Below, piece after piece: positions 34,550 through 44,560 of a stretch of DNA of 64,000 bases; the stretch's first letter is position 1; the number at the start of each line of letters is the position of its first letter. The notes beneath the pieces are model-generated. The model was not told the origin of the DNA. It saw nothing but the letters and a program-made list of their open reading frames with translations, and did no database searches. The stretch is from Apium graveolens (Eukaryota > Streptophyta > Magnoliopsida > Apiales > Apiaceae): positions 22,683,339 through 22,747,338 of the forward strand of contig NC_133652.1 in NCBI RefSeq assembly GCF_009905375.1. The letters run 5' to 3'. The translations under genes were made by a program, and so were the position numbers.

Positions 34550-34906
34550 ATATCACTCTCTCTCTCCCTCTCCCTGCATTCGTCTCTCTCTGTCTATGAC
34601 TATACGACCGTGTTTGACTGCAGAAACTCTAGACTTGCTGAAAATATAAAGACGCACTAGGTCAATTTTAGCGCCAATTCTCATTCGCAATTTTTTGCAA
34701 ATCTGAAGATCATAGATGTACTCTATCTAATCTTCGTGGTCAATCAATTGTATCTCGCTACTAAATTCATCATTGTATGTATATAAATATGTTTAATTCA
34801 GATATAATTCCCATAATCTCTCTCTCCCTTTCTCTCACTACATTCGTCTTTCTCTTGTTAGAATATATAATCTTGGCATAAGTTCTTGGCTTGCCATTGC
34901 GTCACA
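34550..34906 (+). promoter_or_regulatory. Upstream region of the UPL5-like gene
   Basis: Two pyrimidine patches (CTCTCTCTCTCCCTCTCCC at about 34556-34575; a second at about 34818-34840) and leader-like sequence precede the first ATG at 34907. CT-rich patches near transcription starts are common in plants. No unambiguous TATA was fixed. Confidence 0.45.
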
Positions 34907-35528
34907 ATGAAGGGGAGACTTCATCCCCAAGAAATAAAGTTGTCAGTTCGGATGGGCACAGGCTTTATAAATATCCTCGATCTCCGTCTCCCTGGCAACA
35001 AAACAGTACAATCACTTCAAGAAATCATTAAGGAAAGACTCGGAATTCCTATATGTGAACAACTGCTTCGTTACGAAGAACAAAACCTACTCTCAGAGTA
35101 CACACTCGAGGAATGTTCCATTCACAATTATGCAGAAATAAGTTTGTTTGATATGCGGCATGTGAGGGACCTTGGACAAAACCCTACACATGAGAAAGCA
35201 TGGGAAGATATTCATTCTTTCTTGTTCTTGCTAGATATCGTACTTACAGAGCAACAAGATGATCATTCAATCTTTCTGCTTAAAGATACTCTTACTGCTT
35301 ACCTGGAAAAAGTGCCACTAGAGGATGATGATGATGATGAGAAAGCGGGGAAGTACATCGATATTTTAACTTTTTCCGCTGCTCTGCAAGCATTGGTACA
35401 TCTATCCAAGTCAAAAATTCACCATCACGAGTTATGCACTCAAGATTTAATATCAATTTTGCTCAAGTGGATTAAAAAGGTGCATAAAGATCGTCCATGC
35501 CTTGCTGTACCAATTCTGGTGAAATTAT
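34907..35528 (+). pseudogene. UPL5: UPL5-like HECT E3 ubiquitin ligase, exon 1 left part (split gene)
   Basis: From MKGRLHPQEIKLSVRM a ubiquitin-like fold follows (TVQSLQEIIKERLGIPICEQLLRYEEQ, then LEECSIHNYAEISL). Next is a long alpha-helical region (HSFLFLLDIVLTEQ; LQALVHLSKSK) matching the middle of plant UPL5, a HECT ligase with an N-terminal ubiquitin-like domain. UPL5 transfers ubiquitin to substrates through a C-terminal HECT cysteine. In Arabidopsis it acts on WRKY53 in leaf senescence. Gypsy 2 interrupts the exon at 35528; the coding sequence resumes in frame at 60669 after one ATTAT copy, so the frame was open at the insertion point. Upstream coding sequence may be missing. Assignment to UPL5 rests on domain order and the HECT part. 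Confidence 0.8.
35524..35528. repeat. Target-site duplication of Gypsy 2 (left copy)
   Basis: ATTAT here and at 60664-60668 flank the element ends directly. Confidence 0.92.
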
Positions 35529-36847
35529 TGTTATACCCCAAAATTTGGCATTGAATTGACTCGGGTCAAACACGGGCTAATTACAGTCAAACTCAGTATT
35601 GCGTTGTGAAAGTGAGGACGCGTCCAAGCATTCAGGACGCGCCTACTTGAGAAGGGATATGTTACGAGGCGAGGAGAGTGCATGATCAAGGAAGGACGCG
35701 CCCAGGCTTTATGAACGCGTCAATGTTTATGAAAGTGCTTGGCAGATGAAATCTTATGGTGATGGACGCTCTAGGACGCGCCTATTTTAGCAAGGACGCG
35801 TCATAGGAGGTGAAATGTTGTGCATGATGGTTTAGAGGAGACGGTGCAAGTCTAATAAGGTTAAGGACGCGCCCTAAATTCTAGGACGTGTCCTGTGATT
35901 TTGAATGCTATAAGGAACGATTGATGAGGAAACAGGTTTGGATTTATGAAGGTGAGGACGCGCCCAAAGGGTTAGGACACGTCATGTGTTTGATCTATAT
36001 ATTTTTGATGTTGAATTCAGGACAAAGCTTGCATGGAGAGGAGCAATGGAGGTTATTTTTACTAATGTATTTGTTGCAGGTACTCTTTGAAGAATTCCCT
36101 CCTTGAGACGGTCAAGGAGAGGGATGTCCGTGAAAAGTTTGAAGGCCTCCAGGGGTATGCCTGATGATTGAAGACCTCCTCCTGTATTCAACGGGTGTCC
36201 TTGTTGGGGATGTGGGATTTACTTTGGTGTGTGCTTTGGGAGCTCTGTTCTTGTATTCAACGGGTGTCCTCGTTGGAGAACTTTGGAGTCATCCTGCACT
36301 TTGCACCCAAGAGCTTGGGATCACCTGTCCTGCTATCTGGTGGGTTATCCTCATTCGGGGGACAGGGACGCGTCTGGCACTTGGGGTGAACCGTGGTTAT
36401 ACCTGCGTTCGTAAATCAAGGGAGATAGCTGTAGCGGAGTGTTATCCTTGCGCAGGGAGATGCACTATCCGTGAAGTCCTACGATTACGGACGAGCCTTG
36501 GGCCTTCGCGGTTGGGCCTCATAGTTGGACATTCCTAAAGCTAGCGGAAGACGGATATCGGATGTGCTTTTACTGGGTTTAGGAGTAAGAAGTCTAAACT
36601 CATTAGACTTCTTGTTCTACGAGAACTACGTCAGGCTTGATCCCTATATAAAGGGTACGTAGACACATTGAGAGGGTAAGAAGTTGAGAGCTGATAAGAG
36701 AGCCACCACTTACTCTGATCAATCTCAGCCTAAAATAACCACAATTAACCACACACCGCTTAAGTTTCCGGCAAAGAACCACCATCACAGATCTTAGTTC
36801 CGGCGAGAAACCTCAATCTTTGTTGTTACCAGATTCCTCCGTCAACA
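35529..36847 (+). repeat. Gypsy 2 5' LTR
   Basis: 1319 bp, TGTTATACCCC...CTCCGTCAACA. Contains GGACGCGTCC (35616-35625) and many variants, an internal duplication of 'tgtattcaacgggtgtcct' (about 36183 and 36253), and a TATA box near 36644. Confidence 0.95.
36642..36656 (+). promoter_or_regulatory. TATA box in the Gypsy 2 5' LTR
   Basis: CCCTATATAAAGGG lies about 200 bp before the LTR end. The same sequence is in all four LTRs of this family (one base different in one). It is the likely core promoter of the genomic transcript, with the start near 36675. Confidence 0.7.
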
Positions 36848-36850
36848 AAT

Positions 36851-36866
36851 TGGCGCTAGAAGGAGG
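36851..36866 (+). other. Gypsy 2 primer-binding site
   Basis: TGGCGCTAGAAGGAGG, three bases after the LTR, identical to the Gypsy 1 site. Confidence 0.78.
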
Positions 36867-36903
36867 GGGCTGCTAATTAAGGTCAAAATCTTAGGAGGAA
36901 AAG

Positions 36904-39900
36904 ATGTCTTACAATCGTGATGGAAGTTCTTATGATGGAAGTGACAGTAGGTCAGAAGGAGAAGGCGGGGGGCGTTATACTCGCCATGAACCTTACGTTC
37001 CCAGAAACATGGCGGATCCACCAAGGGCTCTGGATGTAGGGGGGACACCTCCAGTTCTCATCAGCAACGCTGATATATTGGAGCAATTATATCGCATGGG
37101 GGATACTCTTAACAGTTTTAACTCAAGACTGAACACGGTGGAGCGTCGAAAGACGAGGAGAGGTCGGCGTTTCCCCCGTCATGGTCATGCCTTGGGAAAA
37201 GCCCCTGTAGTTGAAGGAGATACCCAGGGGAGCGGGGAAAACCCGCGAATCACTCCACGGCATTTGGAGTATTCGGATGATGTAGAACCTATTGTGGAGC
37301 TTGCGGATGAGGACACTGATGGCAGAGAAAGGCCTCGCCTGGGCAACAAGGTAGTGCCACACCCGCATAGGTCTGGGCGTACGATGGACGAGCGTCGTCG
37401 TGCGGAGAACACTCAAAACCAAGACGAGGGAGGAAGGGATCTTTCAGCCTTGAAAAGGAGGCTTGGCATAAGGTTGGAGGACGACGATTTGAGGATGTTG
37501 CTGGTAGAATGGCAAAAGGAAGGAAACGCCGGAGAAGCGAGGCCCCGTTATACGACGCGTGTGCCCCTCACATTCCAAAGGGATGACGGGGCGCGGCACC
37601 GCGAGCACGAGCGTGCCCCTCCGCGAGGAAGGCCCGGGAATTACTACCGGGGATATCAGAGGAATGGACGAGGAAGAATGGGATATCAATACGGAAGAGC
37701 CCCTTACAATGGTAGGAGAGGTGGAGCGCACTCTGCTGGAAAAGCCCCCGCCGTTATTCCCGTAGCTTCCCACAGCGTTACTGGTAATGGGTCTGGGGCG
37801 CGTCCTCATGACCAGGACGGCGGGCGAATTCAAGTAAGAATGCAGAACAATGATGAAATTCCGCGACGCGGTCAAGATGAACCTCGCATACGGGAAAATA
37901 TCCAGGACCAAAATGGTAACGTGCCACCGCCGCAGCCTCAGGGCGAGGGGCGGCGAGATCCTCCGCCACACCCGGGGGGTAATCAAGGGGAATTTCAGCA
38001 AGTCGCAGAGCAACCCCAGCAGCCTAATGTTCAAACCATTCCTGGGGTAGGGACATTTAATGTGAACGACCTCAAGAGGTTGCTCAACCATCTTGAGGGA
38101 GGAAGAGTAACGGTGACTGCGCAAGCTCCTTCTCCTTTTGTTGTTGTTGTGAGGGAGGCGCAATTGTCCGCTGGATACAGGAACACAACCAATGACTTGC
38201 GTTTCCATGGGAACTCTGATCCTGTGGAGTTCTTGGGGCGTTTTAACATTGAAATGGATGTATATCAAGTACCTGATTTGGCTCGATGCCGTCTCTTGGC
38301 AGCCACTTTCAGAGAAGGCGCTCAGCAGTGGTTCCAAAAACTTGGTCCAGGTGTAATTACATCCTGGGAACAGATGAAAACTTTGTTTTTGACACAATTC
38401 CAAGCCGCGGTGAAGTACACACCACCTGTTACCACGCTGGGTAATGTGAAACAAAAGGAAGGAGAAAGTTTGACTTCGTATTTCAAGAGGTTTAATGCAG
38501 AATCTACTTTGGTGAGGGGTGCAACTGATGAAACATTGAAAATATTGATTATAGTTGGGTTGCGTGTGGGGACGGATTTCTGGAAGCACCTACAAGGGAA
38601 GGACCCAGTGTCGCTGGCTGATGTGCTTGCGCAGGCGGAGTCGTTCAAAGCAATCGAGCAGTCGCTTGCAGAAACAAAAAAGAATGACAATACCTATAAC
38701 TCCAAGGGGCGATCCAAGAGAAGGGACAGATCCTTGAGCCCAGATTATCGGCGAAACGCCAGAAGCCCTAACAGGGTAAATGTTGTGAGCTCGCGGAGAG
38801 AATGGAGCCCACCATCGAACTACGAGAGAAGAGTCAGTAATTATACACCGCTGGCAGCGTCCATTGATCATATCTTCGAGGTAAATAAGGATAGAGAAAT
38901 CTTCAAGAAGCCCGACCGTCTAACTTCATGGCAGAGCAGAGACAAGAAGAAATATTGTGACTACTATGAGTCTACTGGCCACGACACTCATGAGTGTCGT
39001 CACTTGCGGGATGAGATTGAGGAATTGATCAAGGCAGGATACCTAGGAGAATGGATTGACAAGGTGAAGCGACGCAGGGGACTTGATGACAAGGGTAAGG
39101 ATGAAAAACAGCCCCCGCGGGGGGAGGATGTTGAAAAAATAGCAGAGGTTAAGTTTCAGAGGGCTGGCAGTATCAGGGCAATTTTTGGAGGACATTCTTT
39201 TGTTGGTGATAGTAATCGAGCACTGGAGAAAAACGCGAGAGAAGCGCGACATCCACCGCTCACCAACATCCACAGCTTAGAAGATAGACCCCCGAAGGTC
39301 TTTAAGGGAGAGTCCGCTGATATTACGTTCAAGGAAAAAGAATCTAGGTGGGTGCATCACCCTCACAACGATGCGCTGGTGATTACCATGCTCATTGGGG
39401 CAATGAACGTACACCGAGTCTTCTTGGATAATGGGAGTTCTACAAACATCTTATACTACAACACCTACAAAAAGCTAGGTTTCCCAGATAGTGACATGTA
39501 TTTCGAAGATGCGCACGTCTATGGCTTTACTGGGGAAGCAGTGAGGGTTATGGGTTCTGTCAGGCTTCCCGTCACGTTTGGGGAAAGAGCTTTATCGGTT
39601 ACCCAAATGATAGATTTCAAGGTGCTAGATCAGGATTCCGCGCATAATGTGCTGGTCGGCAGACCTTGGTTGCGAGCGTTCAAGGTGATAACCTCGATAC
39701 ACCACTTGATGATAAAGTTCCCAACGCCAAACGGGGTTGGCAGTCTGAGAGGGTCACAGTATGAGTCACGCGACTGCTATCATAAGGCTGTCAAGGAATT
39801 TCGTAGAAGAAGGTATGAAGGGAAAGGTCTCCCATTTGAAGATGTAGAAGATATTCATACAAAACCAAGTGGAGAGGTCCATGCCCACTATTTCGTTGAA

Positions 39901-39993
39901 AGCCCCGGAAAGGAAGAAACCAATGTCTCTGGGAACTCTTTTTTACGCGGGGACGTATTTCGAGGATCCGTAGCGTGGAGGAAGTGGTGGTGA
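36904..39993 (+). CDS. Gypsy 2 Gag-protease, open but frameshifted at its end
   Basis: 1029 codons starting 38 bp after the primer-binding site. Residues 1-340 are disordered, acidic and then RG-rich (RGRPGNYYRGYQRNGRGRMG), a likely RNA-binding stretch. The retrotransposon Gag core spans about 400-560 (LARCRLLAATFREGAQQWF; KTLFLTQFQA). A knuckle-like YCDYYESTGHDTHECRHL near 681 has Tyr where Gypsy 1 has His. The aspartic protease motif LDNGSSTNILYY lies near 838 and a conserved VLVGRPWLRAF near 918. A frameshift around 39950 replaces the normal link to RT with about 15 unrelated residues. Gag and the protease fold are complete. Confidence 0.88.
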   Translation: MSYNRDGSSYDGSDSRSEGEGGGRYTRHEPYVPRNMADPPRALDVGGTPPVLISNADILEQLYRMGDTLNSFNSRLNTVERRKTRRGRRFPRHGHALGKAPVVEGDTQGSGENPRITPRHLEYSDDVEPIVELADEDTDGRERPRLGNKVVPHPHRSGRTMDERRRAENTQNQDEGGRDLSALKRRLGIRLEDDDLRMLLVEWQKEGNAGEARPRYTTRVPLTFQRDDGARHREHERAPPRGRPGNYYRGYQRNGRGRMGYQYGRAPYNGRRGGAHSAGKAPAVIPVASHSVTGNGSGARPHDQDGGRIQVRMQNNDEIPRRGQDEPRIRENIQDQNGNVPPPQPQGEGRRDPPPHPGGNQGEFQQVAEQPQQPNVQTIPGVGTFNVNDLKRLLNHLEGGRVTVTAQAPSPFVVVVREAQLSAGYRNTTNDLRFHGNSDPVEFLGRFNIEMDVYQVPDLARCRLLAATFREGAQQWFQKLGPGVITSWEQMKTLFLTQFQAAVKYTPPVTTLGNVKQKEGESLTSYFKRFNAESTLVRGATDETLKILIIVGLRVGTDFWKHLQGKDPVSLADVLAQAESFKAIEQSLAETKKNDNTYNSKGRSKRRDRSLSPDYRRNARSPNRVNVVSSRREWSPPSNYERRVSNYTPLAASIDHIFEVNKDREIFKKPDRLTSWQSRDKKKYCDYYESTGHDTHECRHLRDEIEELIKAGYLGEWIDKVKRRRGLDDKGKDEKQPPRGEDVEKIAEVKFQRAGSIRAIFGGHSFVGDSNRALEKNAREARHPPLTNIHSLEDRPPKVFKGESADITFKEKESRWVHHPHNDALVITMLIGAMNVHRVFLDNGSSTNILYYNTYKKLGFPDSDMYFEDAHVYGFTGEAVRVMGSVRLPVTFGERALSVTQMIDFKVLDQDSAHNVLVGRPWLRAFKVITSIHHLMIKFPTPNGVGSLRGSQYESRDCYHKAVKEFRRRRYEGKGLPFEDVEDIHTKPSGEVHAHYFVESPGKEETNVSGNSFLRGDVFRGSVAWRKWW

Positions 39994-42900
39994 ACCATAC
40001 CGAGGTGATCATACAGAAAGAAGTTAACGGGGAAAAGTTGGAAAGAAGAAGTGAGATTTTGCGAGGTCTCGGGAATAACCTCAAGGTGGATGTTCCTCAA
40101 AAGAAGGACGCGCCCTTGAATGAAATTGAGGTTGATGCTTCTCCAAATGAGGACGCGCCTTCAGATGCGAAAGTGGAAGTCGAAGACCCCCGAGACTTTG
40201 ATTTCGATTTGGATCCCAGGATCCTTATGCCCGCCAAAAAGACGGGACCGGCCGAAGACACAATATCTATTCCGGTTGATAAAAATGATCCGAGCAGGGT
40301 TTTGAAAGTGGGATCCCAGTTGGATGATGAGATGAGACGAAGTCTTGCCCGCTTTCTAATTACAAATCTTGATGTCTTCGCATGGAGTCATTCATATATG
40401 ATAGGAATCGACCCGGAGGTAATGTGTCACCGTTTGAATATCCTCCCGAATTGTAAAGGCATACGTCAGAAACGCCGCCCGGTAAGTGGAGAAAGGGCAA
40501 TAGCATTAAAAGAAGAAGTGGACCGGTTGTTGGAGGTGGGGCTGATCAAAGAGTCTTTCTACCCCGAATGGCTTGCAAATCCGGTACTGGTGAAAAAACC
40601 GAACGGGAAGTGGAGAACATGTTCACAGATCTCAATAAGGCCTGTCCAAAGGACAGCTTCCCGTTGCCAAGAATCGATCAGTTGGTTGGCGCAACGACGG
40701 GGCATGCGTTGTTGAGTTTTATGGATGCATACTCCGGTTACAATCAAATTCCGATGTATGGCCCCGATCAAGAACATACATCCTTCATTACTGACAGGGG
40801 GTTATACTGTTACATAGGAATGCCGTTTGGATTGATTAATGCTGGCGCGACCTACCAGCGGTTGGTAAACATGATGTTCAAGGATCAAATCGGAAGAACT
40901 ATGGAAGTGTATGTGGATGATATGCTGGTAAAGTCCAAGGTAGCGGGTGACCACATCAAGCACTTGATGGAAATGTTTGACATTCTGAGGAGGTTTTGTA
41001 TGAAATTAAACCCGCAAAAATGTGTGTTCGGCGTGGAGTCGGGCAAGTTTCTCGGGTTCATTGTCAACCACAGGGGAATTGAGGCCAACCCCGCAAAGAT
41101 CAAGGCATTGATGGATATGAAGTCACCCACCAATGTGAAACAAGTGCAGAGTTTGACTGGGAGAATTGCCGCGTTAAATCGATTTATTTCCAAGCCATCC
41201 GATAGATGCAAAGAATTTTTCAAGGCGATCAAATTAGCTGGGAAAGACTTTGTATGGACGCCAGAATGTGAAGATGCTTTCAAAAGAATCAAGGAGCAAC
41301 TGGGAAACCCTCCCATGTTGTCAAAGCCGTTGGATGGGGAGTCTCTAATACTGTACCTCGCAGTTTCTGAATATTCGATCAGTGCAGTTCTGGTAAGAGA
41401 AGAAGATGGGCAGCAATCACCAGTGTACTACGTGAGCAAGCGGTTACACGACGCTGAAACTCGCTACACAAGCATGGAGAAACTGGTTTACGCCCTAATT
41501 CTTGCGTCAAGAAAATTGCGACCGTATTTTCAAGCCCATAGAATTGAAGTTCGTACAGCGTACCCGCTGCGACAGGTTCTGCACAAACCAGAGTCATCAG
41601 GCAGAATGCTGAAATGGGCTGTGGAGTTGGGATAGTTTGATTTGGAATATGTACCTCGAACAGCGATAAAAGGGCAAGCCTTAGCCGATTTCTTGTTGGA
41701 ATTTGATTCTGAAATTGATGATAAAGCTTTGGTAATGCTACATCCGCCTTATTCTGAGGAGTCTTTGGAAGAGTTTCCGCATCCTTGGTGGATCTTGCAT
41801 ATGGATGGGGCGGTTAACCATGGAGGAGCGGGTGCGGGTATAGTACTTGTATCTCTGGAAGGCCACCATCTGATGAGCGCCATTCATTTCAAGTTTTATG
41901 TAACCAATAATAATGCGGAGTATGAGGCGCTGATTAATGGCCTGAAAATTGCTTTGGAAATGGGGGTGCGGAACTTAATTGCAAGAAGTGACTCAGAGTT
42001 GGTAGTGAATCAGGTGAACGGGGGATTTCAAGCACGAGGCCCACGAACAGAATTATACTTGAGATGTACACAGCGCCTGATTGGAATGTTCAAAGAAGTT
42101 AGATTGGAATGTGTTCCGCGGGAGAAGAACAGTAATGCGGATGCTCTGGCAAAAATGGGGTCACAACAAGAGGCTGTGTTGTTAGGATCCATCCCCCTTG
42201 AAATCCAGGAGATTCCTAGTATCCCAGAGGTAGAAACTATGCGAGTGGATGAGGCTCCCAAGGAAACATGGATGACGCCCATTCTAGCTTACATTCGCAA
42301 GGGAATACTCCCCGAGGATAAGTTTATGGCTCGCCGACTCCGCTATCAGGCTGCAAGATACATGATATACGACGAAGTCCTGTACAAGAGAGGGTTCAAC
42401 CAACCTCTGCTTAGGTGTGTTGAAGAAGAAGAAGGAAATTACATCCTAAGAGAGGTGCATGAAGGAATCTGTGGCAATCACTCGGGGGGTAGTTCGTTGG
42501 CAATGAAAGTTTTGCGCCAAGGGTATTATTGGCCCACAATGAGAGAAAATGCTATAAATTTCGTCAGGGCATGTGATCGCTGCCAGCGCTTTGCAAACTA
42601 CTCGTCTATGCCGGCGACACTCTTGACGCCTATGGCAAGCCCGTGGCCGTTCGCCATGTGGGGAATTGATCTTATCGGGGAATTGCCGAAAGCTAAAGGA
42701 GACGTCAAATATGCAGTGGTTGCGGTCGATTACTTTACTAAATGGGTGGAAGCTATGCCACTGGCTACTATCACCGTAAAGAAAATCAGAGATTTTGTTT
42801 TCAACTCAATTGTATGTAGGTTTGGAATCCCTTACAAGCTTGTCTCCGACAATGGAAAGCAGTTTGATAGCAAGGAGTTGCGACAGCTATGTGAGGAGTT

Positions 42901-43504
42901 GAAAATCAAGAAGGAGTTTGCGGCAGTCTATCATCCTCAAAGCAATGGACAAACAGAAGCTATTAACAAAATAATAAAGCATACCCTCAAAATCAAGCTG
43001 GAGGAACGTAAAGGGAATTGGCCTGAAGAACTCCCGAAGGTGATGTGGTCATACAACACTACGCCGCGATCTACTATGGGAGAAACGCCGTTTATGCTGA
43101 CTTACGGCTACGAAGCTATGGTCCTCGTGGAAGTTGGATCGGGATCACTTCGCAGAGATTGTTACGGGAAAGAAGATGTTGAGGTTAATCAAAGGCTTCA
43201 TTTAGATCTCTTAGAGGAGATGAGGGAAAATTCTCTGCTAAGGCTAGCGGCATATCAGCAGCGCGCCGCAAGGTATTATAACAAGAAGGTAAATGGACAA
43301 TTGCTGAAGGTGGGGGATTTGGTACTTAGGAAAGTGATGCCCAATACAAAGAATCCCCAACATGTAGTGTTTGGAGCTAATTGGGAAGGACCGTACAGAA
43401 TAAAGTCCATCATGTGAAAGGGGACTTATCACCTTGAAGATATGGACGGGAAGCTAGTTTCGCGAGCTTGGAATGCGGAACATCTCCGAAAGTATTACCA
43501 GTAA
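39975..43504 (+). pseudogene. Gypsy 2 pol (RT, RNase H, second RNase H, integrase) with four lesions
   Basis: After the gag frameshift, RT starts at about 40470 (RRPVSGERAIALKEEVDRLL). A 7-bp deletion near 40625 removes part of the CVDFTDLN motif. RT continues (DLNKACPKDSFPLPRI, YVDDMLVKS near 40911) into the first RNase H. CAG has become TAG at 41633. The second RNase H shows WILHMDGA, NNNAEYEAL, ARSDSELV and NADALAKM. The integrase has an HHCC finger (HEGICGNH ... CDRCQRF) and a D-D-E core (WGIDLIGELP, SDNGKQF, SNGQTEAINK). TGA at 43415-43417 truncates the last 28 codons; the natural stop would be 43502-43504. No functional Pol can be made without suppression. Confidence 0.9.
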
Positions 43505-44560
43505 GGCGTGGCTTTGGCCCCTTGCATATTTCTTTTATCATTTTGGGTTATGCCCAGATTATAGGCTAGAATTAAATAAATTCCTCCTAGCCTAGGGGGG
43601 TAGTGCATGTACTACTTACCTTGGGACTAGTTGAAGGGTCATTTTTTAGAAATAATTTCCCCACAGAGCATAGTAGCCGTGGGACTGGTGCACTTTTGAC
43701 ATCAGAGCGCATTATAAATAAAATTTTGAAACTTTCCAAAAGGATATTTGCTCAGTTTGCTTGGTCTCATGACGCGTCCTAAGTGTAGGGCGCGCCCTAA
43801 GCTAGGGTTTTATATGAATGAAACTCAAGTAAAATGTACTATTTTCAAGGACGCGCCCAAGTTATCTTGGTTGATGCTCCTTTAGACTGGATGTTACTGT
43901 AATATTGACAACATAATTAAAAAAGAAAAAGTGCTTGTCAAAGACGCATCCTGCTTGAAGGATGATGTATTTTGGATCAAAGGTGAGGCGCGTCTTGATT
44001 GATAGTTCTATGTGGATGTTAACTGAAGTAGTGGCCGCTAAAAGGAACAATAGAACTTGAGTAAAAATGGAACTAGGAAGTGTACTATTTCCAAGGACGC
44101 GCCCAAGTAATATTGGTTGATGCTCTTTCAGTTGAATGTTTCCTTAATTTTAAAAAAAAAACAAGTCCCTACCGAGGACGCGTTCTCCCGGAGAGAAAAT
44201 ATTTCTGAAAGATAACGTTAAGGTATGTCAAACAGTTAGGACGCGCCCCATTGTGCCTTGTGCCTTGGTTAAACACATAAGTACAGCGTAGTGTCGTGCT
44301 CATGCACTTTCCAGAATAAACAAAGACGCGTCTAGCTAGAGAGGACGCGCCCACAATGGATATTTGCTTGACGGAGTGAAAAATAATAACAATTAGTCAA
44401 AGGTGACGCGCCCTTAACACAAGGCGCGCCCATATAAATGACTACTTGAGTAAAAAAGAAGTGCAAGTGAATGTTCAAAAATAGTCTTTACAACTTGCAA
44501 GGCTTCAAGGGGCCCGCACCCTTAAAATAGTTCAAGTATATAAAAGATAAAGGACGCGTC
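43505..44560. other. Post-pol spacer of Gypsy 2, dense in GGACGCG motifs
   Basis: No ORF. GGACGCGTCC and GGACGCGCCC-type motifs recur every 30-150 bp (for example around 43770, 43790, 43850, 44095, 44175, 44240, 44325, 44343, 44405). Two paralogous sub-blocks of about 230 bp ('caaggacgcgcccaagt...ttggttgatgctc') start near 43847 and 44091. Pol and the antisense gene converge on this region, so it may carry both 3' ends. Confidence 0.7.

Noticed and set aside
36168..36389. Cysteine- and tryptophan-rich LTR ORFs as small secreted proteins
   Set aside because: They overlap the longer LTR frame, have no convincing signal peptide and exist only because the LTR is repeated.
37444..38589. Long minus-strand open frame opposite Gypsy 2 gag (381 codons)
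   Set aside because: Shadow of the gag reading frame in a GC-richer region; no start context, no conservation in the broken Gypsy 1 copy.
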